64,000 bases of DNA, from positions 380,769 through 444,768 of the forward strand of contig JAEPNP010000003.1 in NCBI GenBank assembly GCA_017643395.1, written 5' to 3'. The stretch is from Rhodothermales bacterium. Its GTDB lineage: Bacteria > Bacteroidota > Rhodothermia > Rhodothermales > UBA10348. Below, piece after piece: positions 26,880-35,111 of this stretch. Each line of letters starts with the position of its first letter. The first letter of the stretch is position 1. The notes below the pieces were generated by a model. It made no database searches. It saw nothing but the letters and a program-made list of their open reading frames with translations, and was not told where the DNA came from. The translations under genes and the position numbers were made by a program.

Positions 26880-28549
26880 TCAAGCGGTGCCTACCCTATC
26901 TCCTCGCCATGTGGGTCGTTACGCCGGCCTGGTCCCAGAGCAATGAATCGTTCCGGGTGGAAGACTGGCGGGGAGGCAGTGTCGAGTCAGGGCTGCGATT
27001 GGCCATGTACCGAGCCGGCCCGGGGATCAACGCTGTCGGAGGCGTGCTGAACGGAAGGCTCAGGGGAGGACCGGGGGTCCTGTTCTCGGCCCCCGCGCAA
27101 CTGGCCGATGCGGGAGCGGGCGTCCTTCTGGCCGGGCGGGCCGGGATTACGAACGCAACCATACCGGGGCTGCAGCATGCGCTCCTTTCGCAGGAGGATG
27201 TGCGCTCGGCCACCGACGAATTCCTTGCCGACTATGCCTTCTCCGGCACGCCGGACTACACGACCATTGCGGGTCTCGCCGCGGGCCAGCCGCGCCAGTT
27301 GGTGTCGGTTGCCGCCGCGCACGAATTGCTCGAGGGCTTTACCATCGCTGCCGGATTCCATCGGCCGGTGTCCCTTGCCGCGGATTTTCGCGCCGCGGGA
27401 ATCGAGTTTGTATTGGACGCGGGCCGGCGAAGCGGCTCCCAGACCATCGACATCGACGTGCTGGGTCAACTGAGCGGCGCATCCGGCCTGCGCCTGGATC
27501 TCGACGTGCTCGCGACCGGATTCGGTTACCGCTTTGCCTCCGACGACCTGGGATCCTGGGATTTCGGGGCCTCGGTCAGTCGCACGACCGCATCGACCGT
27601 GATCGACTGGTCCGTGGAGCCGGAATTGATGATCGTGCTCAGCGGCTCCCAGCAGTATTTCTTCAACGATCCGTCCGACCCGAATCTGTCCGCGGATGAA
27701 ACCAACGACCTCTACTGGCGCGCCCAGGCGGACTACCGGGGGTCGGCGTGGAGCGCACGCTCCGGGTTGCGCTTCGCCAGCGAGGGCGGAGTGCTCACGC
27801 TGATGGTGGACGGCCGTTGGACACAGGACATCCGACTGGCCGACCCTTCGGCCACAGTCAGGGGGTACCTCCCGTCGTTTCTGAACCTGGCAGGCAGCCC
27901 GGATCCGGGGCCATTCGAGGAGGAGCTGATGGATGTGGAACGACTGGACCTCGCCAAGCCGAATCTGACCCGTCAGACCTCGGACTCCCTGGGTACCTCA
28001 GCCACGTATCGGCGGCCGGATGAAGTGATGGTAACCCTGGATCTGGGGCTGGGTCCGCACACGCTGTCGGCCAACTACGTGCACTACATGGGGGAACTGT
28101 CCATGGAGGGCACCTACGGGAGCCGGCGCGGAGAGCCCAAGGTGTTTCGGGTGGGCAAGTCGCTCGACTACGAGGTCCGAGCCGCACTGGATCTGCGATT
28201 TCCCGACCGGATGAAAGGGCTCGGGTGGGCGCTGCTTCCGGTCCGCCTGCTATTTCTCGATTTCGACGGCCTGATCATGCAGGCCTTTGCCGGAACGACG
28301 GAGTATCGTGAGCCGCACTATCGCATCGGAGGCGGTGTGGTCTATGGCTCTCCCATTGTCAGCGGCGTCGAGCGAAACGTTCGCTCCGATTTGAACCGGC
28401 TTCTGGACGGGGCCATGCCGTCGGGCTTTGCGCTTGCCCGCTCCTACACCGTGTTCGAAAACCTGGACGTCGGCGTCACGGCGGTCGGAGTGCCCGACCT
28501 GCTGTTGCGAACGTCGCTCACATGGAGACTCGGCCGCCGCGAGCCCTGA
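26876..28549 (+). CDS. Predicted outer-membrane beta-barrel protein of unknown function
   Basis: This 557-residue protein has a signal peptide (LPYLLAMWVVTPAWSQ). The mature part carries many alternating amphipathic strands and aromatic girdles (WDFGASVSRTTAST, YWRAQADYRGSAWSARSG) and ends in LLLRTSLTWRLGRREP, consistent with a large outer-membrane barrel. I do not recognise a named family. The ATGA overlap with the PorV-like gene makes it the last gene of the giant-protein operon. In gliding Bacteroidota, giant adhesins such as SprB are encoded beside a barrel partner (SprF/PorP type). This gene may play an analogous role, but the sequence does not show PorP family motifs that I can identify. 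Confidence 0.65.
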   Translation: MIKRCLPYLLAMWVVTPAWSQSNESFRVEDWRGGSVESGLRLAMYRAGPGINAVGGVLNGRLRGGPGVLFSAPAQLADAGAGVLLAGRAGITNATIPGLQHALLSQEDVRSATDEFLADYAFSGTPDYTTIAGLAAGQPRQLVSVAAAHELLEGFTIAAGFHRPVSLAADFRAAGIEFVLDAGRRSGSQTIDIDVLGQLSGASGLRLDLDVLATGFGYRFASDDLGSWDFGASVSRTTASTVIDWSVEPELMIVLSGSQQYFFNDPSDPNLSADETNDLYWRAQADYRGSAWSARSGLRFASEGGVLTLMVDGRWTQDIRLADPSATVRGYLPSFLNLAGSPDPGPFEEELMDVERLDLAKPNLTRQTSDSLGTSATYRRPDEVMVTLDLGLGPHTLSANYVHYMGELSMEGTYGSRRGEPKVFRVGKSLDYEVRAALDLRFPDRMKGLGWALLPVRLLFLDFDGLIMQAFAGTTEYREPHYRIGGGVVYGSPIVSGVERNVRSDLNRLLDGAMPSGFALARSYTVFENLDVGVTAVGVPDLLLRTSLTWRLGRREP

Positions 28550-28562
28550 CCCGCCTCGCCTT

Positions 28563-29045
28563 CTAGCCGAAGCGCCTCCCCAGTTCTTCGCACAAATCCT
28601 CCAGGTACGCCTGGTCCGTGGTATCAAACGCGTCGTCGCGATTGGAGTCCACATCCAGCACGGCGATTACCTGACCCTCCGGGTTCAGCACTGGTACCAC
28701 GATCTCCGACCGGGTGCTGGAGGAGCAGGCAATGTGGCCCGGAAACAGCTCGACATCCGGCACCAGCTGGGTTTGCCGGCTTTCGGCCGCCGCGCCACAG
28801 ACGCCCCGGCCGAACGCAATGCGCAAACAGCCGTGGGTGCCCTGATACGGCCCGACGGCCAGCATGCCGGGTTCTACAGTGCGGTAGAACCCCGTCCAGT
28901 CATAGTGATCGAACGCGTGGTGGAGTTCGCAAGCCACTGTCGCCATGGCGGCCACCCAATCCGTTTCTCCCTCCAGTAGGGCGTCGATGGTGCGCCTGAC
29001 CTCGCGGTACGTGTCTGCCTTGTCGGGGTGGGTGATGGTCTGCAT
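28563..29045 (-). CDS. msrC: GAF-domain free methionine-(R)-sulfoxide reductase
   Basis: A 160-residue single-GAF protein that reduces free methionine-R-sulfoxide in the cytoplasm. The family signature is well preserved: DWTGFYRTV, GPYQGTHGCLRIAFGRGVCG, and FPGHIACSSSTRSEIVVPV. These include the three cysteines (two in GCLRIAFGRGVC, one in HIAC) used for catalysis and disulfide exchange. The residue after HIAC is Ser instead of the usual Asp, a small deviation. Its start overlaps the stop of the photolyase gene by one base (TGATG), so the two are coupled. This pairs repair of UV-damaged DNA with repair of oxidised methionine, a sensible light-stress unit. Confidence 0.88.
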   Translation of the reverse strand: MQTITHPDKADTYREVRRTIDALLEGETDWVAAMATVACELHHAFDHYDWTGFYRTVEPGMLAVGPYQGTHGCLRIAFGRGVCGAAAESRQTQLVPDVELFPGHIACSSSTRSEIVVPVLNPEGQVIAVLDVDSNRDDAFDTTDQAYLEDLCEELGRRFG

Positions 29046-30406
29046 CAGTTCTTCAGCTTCTGATAAGCCTCCAGGGCCCGTTCCCGGGCCTCCTTGTGCT
29101 CAACGATGGGCGCGGGATACTGCTCCGGCACCACGTCGGTATCCCAAGGCTCGAAGAGGTGTTTGTCCGGTACATCTTTCAGTTCCGGCACCCATTTTCG
29201 CACGTATGCTCCGTCCGGGTCAAACTTGTCGCCCTGCGTGATGGGATTGAAAATGCGGAAGAACGGCTGCGCATCCGCTCCGCATCCTCCGGCCCATTGC
29301 CAGCCGAAGGTATTGTTTGCCAGGTCGGCATCGACCAAGGTGTCGTTGAACCATGCCTGCCCGTGTCGCCAGGACAGGAGCAGGTGTTTCGTGAGGAAGG
29401 AAGCAACGATCATGCGCACGCGGTTGTGCATCCAGCCCGTTTCCCAGAGCTGCCTCATGCCGGCGTCGACCATGGGATAGCCGGTTCGACCCTGTTGCCA
29501 GGCCTGAAGGGCCTGCGAATCCTCGCGCCAGGGGAACGCCTCAAACTCCTCCCGAAGCGGCTCGGTTACCGTGTGCGGGAAGTGATGCAGCACGTGATGC
29601 GCAAAGTCGCGCCAGACCAGTTCGCGGCGAAAATCTTCGTCGCTCGAGGCGTGCCAGGCCTGCCGGATCGAGATCTCCCCAAAGTGAAGGTGCGGAGACA
29701 GCTGCGAGGTCCCATCGATGGACGGAATGTCGCGCTCGTCCGCGTAGTCCGACATGTCCAACTGAGACAGTTTGCCCCTGGCTGATCGTTCGCCGGGATT
29801 CCAGGCCGCATCGATGCCTCCGGCCCAATCGATTTTTGGCAACAGCTCCAGCGCTTCCAGCGGAGTACCTGAGACGTCTGGGGTGGCCTGAACATCCGAG
29901 AATCGAGGCGTGCCGCTCGGTTCGTCGACCGGCGTGCCCTCCGCCAGGAATTTCTTGTAGAAGGGGGTGAACACCTTGTACGGACCACCTGAACCCGTTT
30001 GGATGGCATCCGGGTTGTGCAGCAGGGCGCCGGCGAATCTGCGTACATCGATGTCCTTTTCCTCAAGCCGGCGCTGGATTTCATCGTCCCGGCGAGCGCG
30101 ATGCGGCTCCGGGCGCTCTTGCCAGTACACCGCCTCTGCCCCGGTTTCGCAGGCAAGCCGGACCACCTCGTCGGCCGGATCCCCTTGCCGGATCACAAGC
30201 TGCAGGCCCGCGGCCTGCAACGCCTCGGCGTGGGCCGCCAGCGAATGGTGCAGCCACCAGCGGGATGCGCTGCCGTCCGCCCAGCCTTCACCGCCATTCC
30301 AGGCAAAGAATGGTATGACCGGCTGCCCGGAATCGGCTGCGGCCTGCAGGGCCGCGTGATCCGACTTGCGGAGATCGTTTTCAAACCAGACGATGACAGG
30401 AGGCAT
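29045..30406 (-). CDS. phrB: Deoxyribodipyrimidine photolyase
   Basis: A 453-residue FAD-dependent photolyase/cryptochrome-family enzyme that repairs UV-induced pyrimidine dimers with blue light. The N-terminal antenna domain begins PVIVWFENDLRKSDHAAL. The C-terminal FAD domain contains GTSQLSPHLHFGEIS, the electron-transfer region and TGYPMVDAGMRQLWETGWMHNR, then the class I signature NNTFGWQWAGGCGADAQPFFRIFNP. The start at 30406 is preferred over an upstream ATG (30484), whose extension is not family-like. The sequence fits class I CPD photolyases best; a 6-4 or cryptochrome role is less likely. It is followed, overlapping by one base, by a free-methionine-sulfoxide reductase gene. Confidence 0.93.
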   Translation of the reverse strand: MPPVIVWFENDLRKSDHAALQAAADSGQPVIPFFAWNGGEGWADGSASRWWLHHSLAAHAEALQAAGLQLVIRQGDPADEVVRLACETGAEAVYWQERPEPHRARRDDEIQRRLEEKDIDVRRFAGALLHNPDAIQTGSGGPYKVFTPFYKKFLAEGTPVDEPSGTPRFSDVQATPDVSGTPLEALELLPKIDWAGGIDAAWNPGERSARGKLSQLDMSDYADERDIPSIDGTSQLSPHLHFGEISIRQAWHASSDEDFRRELVWRDFAHHVLHHFPHTVTEPLREEFEAFPWREDSQALQAWQQGRTGYPMVDAGMRQLWETGWMHNRVRMIVASFLTKHLLLSWRHGQAWFNDTLVDADLANNTFGWQWAGGCGADAQPFFRIFNPITQGDKFDPDGAYVRKWVPELKDVPDKHLFEPWDTDVVPEQYPAPIVEHKEARERALEAYQKLKN

Positions 30407-30605
30407 TCGGAGAGGGATCGTACACACAGACCCCCGATGTACGTGACCGCTTGCCTCTACGTTCGGGCAGATCCCGGACCTCACGGAAAAAGCGAATCGG
30501 GTGTTTGGGCCCGTACTCTACTTGCGGAGGATCGGCGTTACCCCGACGCAGCCCTCGATGCCGATCGGTCACTGACACACAGAACCGATTGAATCCACGG
30601 TAATC

Positions 30606-30941
30606 ATGCGTACCGTAAACGTATCAGCCAAGGCTACGGCTGAACTCATTTCCCGAACGCTCTCTGACGCGTATCCGGGGACCCTCTTTGCAGTGAACAT
30701 CGCCGAGCCGCAAGGTCGACGCGACATTCACGGAATCGATGTCGTCTGGATCGACGGCCCCAAACGCGAGCAGGTAGAGGAGATGCTTGATCGCTTTCAG
30801 GGGGTATCGTGGGATCCCAGGACCGGCAATCTGGACAGCCGCTCACACATGCAGGTGGGGCGGGATGGACTGCTGGAAGAAGTCTTCTACGACATCGACT
30901 ACATCTTCTGCGACGGCCCTACGACGGTACTCTACCGCTGA
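30606..30941 (+). CDS. Small LPD29-like protein of unknown function
   Basis: A 111-residue soluble protein. The segment from about residue 8 to 75 (KATAELISRTLSDAYPGTLF, then IHGIDVVWIDGPKREQVEEM and DRFQGVSWDP) resembles the LPD29 domain. I know that domain as a piece of large polyvalent proteins of mobile elements (pattern: AKxIRxxLKxxFPGxxFSV ... VxWxDGPxxxxVxxxxxxFxG). Here it stands alone with a short C-terminal extension (EEVFYDIDYIFCDGP). The start ATG is the only one fitting the motif. The next gene, convergent, begins its stop at the very next base. I assign no biochemical function. The LPD29 match is from memory and needs a profile search. Confidence 0.6.
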   Translation: MRTVNVSAKATAELISRTLSDAYPGTLFAVNIAEPQGRRDIHGIDVVWIDGPKREQVEEMLDRFQGVSWDPRTGNLDSRSHMQVGRDGLLEEVFYDIDYIFCDGPTTVLYR

Positions 30942-31493
30942 TCAGGCAGGCGCCGGCCCCCCCGGAACGGGTTTCCCGGTGCCGCCGCCCAGCACGCACT
31001 GCAGGATCGCGACATCAAGGCGCTCCCCGTCCACGAATCCGATTTCGTGCTGGATGCCTACCCGTTCGTATCCGAAGCGCTCGTGCATGCGGATGCTGCC
31101 GTCGTTGCCTGCCCAGATCTTGGCCACCAGGTGATGGTAGCCTAGTTCGCGGCATCGCTCCATGAGACGGTGCTGCATGGCCGAACCGTGGCCCTGGCCG
31201 GTCAGGGAGCGGTCCACGTACACGGACGTTTCGGCAGCCACTGCGTAGCCCGGACGAGGGTGGTAGGTCTTGATGATTCCCCAGCCAACGACGGCGAACT
31301 CATCGCCTGATTCGACCACCAGCAGGTCCTCTCGGGGACCCTGTTTCTCTATCCACAGCGCAACGTCCGAGGCGGCCAGGTCATCGGTGTCCATGGTCGC
31401 ATCGCGGAGCCGGATCGACTGGTTATAGATCCGGGCGATGCGGTCTGCGTCCCGCATCGTGGCCTTGCGGATCCTGCGCTCCGGCTCAGGCAT
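30942..31493 (-). CDS. GNAT-family N-acetyltransferase
   Basis: A 183-residue acetyl-CoA-dependent acyltransferase. RKATMRDADRIARIYNQSI opens the domain, and the acetyl-CoA loop reads DRSLTGQGHGSAMQHRL. The pattern ETSVYVDRSLTGQGHGSA ... LVAKIWAGNDGSIRMHERFGYERVG is typical of phosphinothricin/methionine-sulfoximine acetyltransferase-like GNATs, whose natural substrates vary. Motif A reads GQGHGSA, close to the family Q/RxxGxG/A. The start at 31493 lies inside the 3' end of the subtilase gene (8-nt overlap), so the two are coupled. The C-terminus is Gly/Pro-rich. The substrate is not predictable. Confidence 0.85.
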   Translation of the reverse strand: MPEPERRIRKATMRDADRIARIYNQSIRLRDATMDTDDLAASDVALWIEKQGPREDLLVVESGDEFAVVGWGIIKTYHPRPGYAVAAETSVYVDRSLTGQGHGSAMQHRLMERCRELGYHHLVAKIWAGNDGSIRMHERFGYERVGIQHEIGFVDGERLDVAILQCVLGGGTGKPVPGGPAPA

Positions 31494-32961
31494 CCAGCAC
31501 CGATCGAACGGCCTGTTCGGCATCGATCATCGTACCGACCGTGCCCGATCCCGCAACGGAGCGACCGGAGTCCTTGAGAATGCCGTAGACCTCATCGGCC
31601 GTCAGTTCCGGATTCAACGCGCGCAGCACGCCGGCCAGGCCGGAGACCATGGGTGTCGCCATGGAGGTGCCCGAAAGCTTCACGTAGCCGCCACCGGGGC
31701 GAAGCGACAGGATGTTCGTGCCCGGCGCCGAAATGGGGCGCGACAGGCTGCTGTTGGTATTGGAGAACGGCGCCTTGGCCAGGCGTTCGTTGACGGCGCC
31801 GACGGCGATCACGCCCTCGATGTTTGAGGGCACGCTCTTTTTGGCGTCGATATTGGAATTGCCTGCTGCAGCGATCACGACGGCGCCGCGCTTGCGCGCA
31901 AACTTGACCGCATCGACCATCACTTTTGGCGTTATGGGGCTCTGACCACCCAGCGACAGCGAAATGACGTCGGCACCGGCCTCGGCGGCCGAAATGATGC
32001 CCTCTGCCGTGCTTTCGGCCGTTCCGAGACCATTGTCACCCAGGGCCGAGAACCCGAGAATGGTGACGAACCGGCCCTCCCAGTTCAGGGATGCCACACC
32101 AAGGCCGTTGTTGGTGGTGGCTCCGGCTATGCCCGCGCAGTGGCTGCCGTGTCCATGCCGGTCGCGGGAGCCCGGGGACTCGCCGAAGACCGAACTCACG
32201 TCCTCATGCGAGGCGTCGACACCGGTGTCGACGATGGCGACGACCGCCTTGCGCACCGGCTCGGCATCCTGAAGCAGGGCGTGGGCTTCGTGACCGCGAA
32301 TGGCCTCCAGGGCCCACTGAGAGCCCACCAGCGGGTCATTCTCCAGAACATCCAGCGGGAGCATCTCCTCGATGGGCTCGGTGGCGGGCAGATCCAGGCT
32401 GAACGTGGGGTTCAACTCCGTGTGGTCGACGTTTTCGGTGTCGAGGTCGAGAATCTTGCGCAACGCCTCCCGACAATCCTTGGGAAGCCGAATGAGGTAC
32501 ACCTGGGCCAGGTCCTCATCCTCGGCGAGGTCTACCATGGGAAAGGCGCGCTCGGCGACGCCCTGGTGGGCTTCGACCACCGCCGCAATTTCCTCATAAC
32601 TGTCGTCCGGGCCCAGTTCAACGAGCAGCGTGACCTGCTCCGAGGACGAGAACATGCTGCCACGCAAGAGAATGATGACCACGCCGAGGACCATGGATCC
32701 CATGCCGAGCATGAAGAAGGACCGGGCCTGCTCCTTTTTGCCGGCGACCATGCCGGCGATGATGAGCAGTCCCGCGCCGAGCTCAGCAGCCGCAAAGCCC
32801 ACGGAGTCCAGCAAGGGCCCCGTCCCCGTCAGCCGCATAAACACGGCAATTCCCAGCAGGGCCAATCCGCCGAGCACGAAGAAGGGGTTTTTGTCGTCCT
32901 TTCGGGCGGCCAGTCCCAGCAGGACAGATCCCCCGACAGTCAGCGCGGCAGTCAGAAACAT
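31486..32961 (-). CDS. Membrane-anchored subtilisin-like (S8) serine protease
   Basis: A 491-residue protein with four hydrophobic segments in the first 100 residues (about 1-19, 28-43, 52-72, 82-100). A propeptide-like region follows (about 108-165, VTLLVELGPDDSYEEIAAVV), then a subtilase catalytic domain. The triad is complete: Asp245 (AIVDTGVDASHED), His271 (HGHGSHCAGI) and Ser433 (SGTSMATPMVSG), with oxyanion Asn368 (IAAAGNSN). The protease is therefore probably active and tethered to the cytoplasmic membrane, most likely with the domain in the periplasm. A multi-pass anchor before the prodomain is uncommon in S8 proteases. The start at 32961 is preferred to 33033, whose extension lacks support. 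It overlaps the GNAT gene by 8 nt. Confidence 0.9.
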   Translation of the reverse strand: MFLTAALTVGGSVLLGLAARKDDKNPFFVLGGLALLGIAVFMRLTGTGPLLDSVGFAAAELGAGLLIIAGMVAGKKEQARSFFMLGMGSMVLGVVIILLRGSMFSSSEQVTLLVELGPDDSYEEIAAVVEAHQGVAERAFPMVDLAEDEDLAQVYLIRLPKDCREALRKILDLDTENVDHTELNPTFSLDLPATEPIEEMLPLDVLENDPLVGSQWALEAIRGHEAHALLQDAEPVRKAVVAIVDTGVDASHEDVSSVFGESPGSRDRHGHGSHCAGIAGATTNNGLGVASLNWEGRFVTILGFSALGDNGLGTAESTAEGIISAAEAGADVISLSLGGQSPITPKVMVDAVKFARKRGAVVIAAAGNSNIDAKKSVPSNIEGVIAVGAVNERLAKAPFSNTNSSLSRPISAPGTNILSLRPGGGYVKLSGTSMATPMVSGLAGVLRALNPELTADEVYGILKDSGRSVAGSGTVGTMIDAEQAVRSVLDA

Positions 32962-33072
32962 GGTGTTCAGGCGGGAATAGGATAAACGCTCCCAGCGGAT
33001 CGCTACGGTATGGCGGGCTGCTGGTTTCACCACCGGGAATGCTGCCCGGACTACCTACACATTTCCCCAGTG

Positions 33073-33210
33073 ATGAAGAAACTGCTCCTGAGCCTCCTGT
33101 TCGTGATGTCCGCAGGCCTGTCCGCCTGCCAGTGCTCCGACAAGCCTGAAATCGGCCCTGTCGAAGGGCAGACCTCAACTGCCCAGGTGGTCTCTGAGCC
33201 CATCGCCTGA
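33073..33210 (+). CDS. Very small predicted lipoprotein
   Basis: A 45-residue protein with a basic start (MKKLLLSLLFVMSAG) and a lipobox LSAC at Cys19. It leaves a mature peptide of only 27 residues with a second Cys two positions on. It lies 32 nt upstream of dnaG, in the same direction. A longer frame from 33010 exists, but the signal peptide fixes the start here. Its function is unknown; such mini-lipoproteins are often overlooked, and this one could also be a chance open frame. Confidence 0.5.
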   Translation: MKKLLLSLLFVMSAGLSACQCSDKPEIGPVEGQTSTAQVVSEPIA

Positions 33211-33242
33211 TCCATTGCCGGGTCGGCCCGACTCCTCGTTGC

Positions 33243-35111
33243 ATGCGCATTTCCGACGACACCATTGAGTCGGTCCGCTCGTCCGCGGACGTCGTGGATG
33301 TGGTCGGAGACTACGTGCGACTGAAAAAACGGGGCTCGAATTACGTCGGACTCTGCCCGTTTCACAACGAGAAGACTCCATCGTTCAACGTCAACCCCTC
33401 GCTGGGCATCTTCAAGTGCTTCGGCTGCGGGGAGGGGGGAGACGTCTTCAGCTTCATCAGTCGGGTGGAGAACCTGACGTTCCCCGAGGCGGTGACGCTG
33501 CTCGCCGAGCGGCTTGGAATCGTCATCGAGCAGCCGGACGGCGTAGATGAGGGTGCGTCGGAACGGGAGGCCATCCTGCATGCGCTGCACTTCGCGGCAC
33601 GCTACTTCTACCAGCAGCTCACTCGGGAGGAGACGGGAGCTGTGGCGAGGGACTACCTGGCCAAACGGCAGATTGAGCCGGAAATGGTCAAGCGGTTCGG
33701 TGTCGGCTATGCGCGGGATGAGTGGGACGGACTGCTGAAGGCTGCCACGGAGGCCAGGATCAGCGAGTCCATGCTGGAAGCCGCCGGGTTGGTTCTTCCC
33801 CGGCGGGATGGGTCGGGATACTATGACCGCTACCGCCACCGACTGATTTTCCCCATCCTCAGCCACGTCGGCAAGGTGCTCGGCTTCGGTGGAAGGATTC
33901 TGGAGAAAGCGGACGATCAGCCCAAGTACATCAACTCTCCCGAGACCGAGGTGTACCACAAGGGCAAGGTGCTGTACGGGCTCTATCACGCCAAGAACGC
34001 CATCAGAGGGCGTGAGGAGGTGGTGCTTGTGGAAGGCTACACGGACGTCATCGCGCTGCACCAGGCTGGCGTGGAGCATGTGGTTGCCAGTTCGGGCACG
34101 GCGCTCACGTCGGATCAGGTGAAGCTCATCGGTCGATATGCTCGCCGCGTCATCATGCTGTACGATGCGGATGCCGCCGGCGCCAAGGCCACGGTGCGCG
34201 GCATCGACCTCCTGCTGCAGGCAGGCATGGCGCCCTACGTGGTTTCGCTGCCCGAAGGGGAGGACCCCGACACGTTTGTGCAGAAGTTCGGCGCCGAGGC
34301 CTTTGAGACTGCCATGTCTGACCGGAGGGAGGATTTCGTCACCTACCTGCACGGAAGAGCAAGGGCCAAGGGCAGTCTGGACGAGCCTGACTCGCGCGCC
34401 GAGACGCATCACGCCATCATGAAGCTGGTCTCACGAATCCCCGACCAGTTGATGCGTGAGTCCTATGTGCAGCGGGCGGCGTCGGTGCTCGGGGTGCCGG
34501 ATGTGTATTTGCGGCGGGCCATGCAGGCCGATCGCAAGCGTGAAGCGCGGAATCAACAGCGCCGACAGCGCCGGGAGCCGGCGCAGGAGCCGGCCGCGCA
34601 GGTACCGCAGAGTGCTGAACGCCAGCCGCTGCCCGAAGAGAAGACCCTGCTGCGCCTGATGCTCGACCACGGCTCGCCCATGGTCAGTTTCATTTTGTCA
34701 CGCACGGCCCTGGACGAGTTTACCGAGGGCCCGTCGCGCCGAACCGCGCACGCGCTGGTCCAGCAATTCGAGTCAGGAGAAATACGCAAACAGTCATTTC
34801 TTGACGGCACGCTGGGCACCGGGATCCAGCGTCTGGCTGCTGAGATCCTGACGGATCGGGAAGAACCCTCCGACAACTGGGAAAAGAAGCGGCGCATCAC
34901 CGTGCCGCAATTCAATGAGAACGCCCGTGCAGCGGCCTCTGGAGCCATGACGTTGCTCAAATTGGACCGTCTGGACGAGATGATTGCCGGACTTCGGCAT
35001 GGCATCCATATTGCAGAGCGCGAAGGGCGTGAAGTGCGGCCTCTTCAGGAAGAGCTCGTAGGGCTGCAGCAGCTGCGCAGAAAAATTGAAGACCGAGAGT
35101 TTTTGAACTGA
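33243..35111 (+). CDS. dnaG: DNA primase
   Basis: A 622-residue replication primase that lays RNA primers at the fork. The N-terminal CHC2 zinc-binding domain is complete (CPFHNEKTPSF ... FKCFGCGEGGD). The core and TOPRIM catalytic domain follow, with GFGGRIL, YINSPET, YHKGKVLYGL, VLVEGYTDVIALHQAG (catalytic Glu) and YDADAAG. Residues from about 430 on form a poorly conserved C-terminal DnaB-interaction domain, preceded by a charged Arg/Gln-rich linker. The stop overlaps the start of ppk by one base (TGATG), so expression of primase and polyphosphate kinase is coupled. It starts at ATG 33243 (MRISDDTIESVRSSADVVDVV), as usual for the family. Confidence 0.96.
   Translation: MRISDDTIESVRSSADVVDVVGDYVRLKKRGSNYVGLCPFHNEKTPSFNVNPSLGIFKCFGCGEGGDVFSFISRVENLTFPEAVTLLAERLGIVIEQPDGVDEGASEREAILHALHFAARYFYQQLTREETGAVARDYLAKRQIEPEMVKRFGVGYARDEWDGLLKAATEARISESMLEAAGLVLPRRDGSGYYDRYRHRLIFPILSHVGKVLGFGGRILEKADDQPKYINSPETEVYHKGKVLYGLYHAKNAIRGREEVVLVEGYTDVIALHQAGVEHVVASSGTALTSDQVKLIGRYARRVIMLYDADAAGAKATVRGIDLLLQAGMAPYVVSLPEGEDPDTFVQKFGAEAFETAMSDRREDFVTYLHGRARAKGSLDEPDSRAETHHAIMKLVSRIPDQLMRESYVQRAASVLGVPDVYLRRAMQADRKREARNQQRRQRREPAQEPAAQVPQSAERQPLPEEKTLLRLMLDHGSPMVSFILSRTALDEFTEGPSRRTAHALVQQFESGEIRKQSFLDGTLGTGIQRLAAEILTDREEPSDNWEKKRRITVPQFNENARAAASGAMTLLKLDRLDEMIAGLRHGIHIAEREGREVRPLQEELVGLQQLRRKIEDREFLN

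Noticed and set aside
33051-34412. A 453-codon open frame opposite dnaG
   Set aside because: Shadow of dnaG, created by GC-rich codon use; no start signal or domain.
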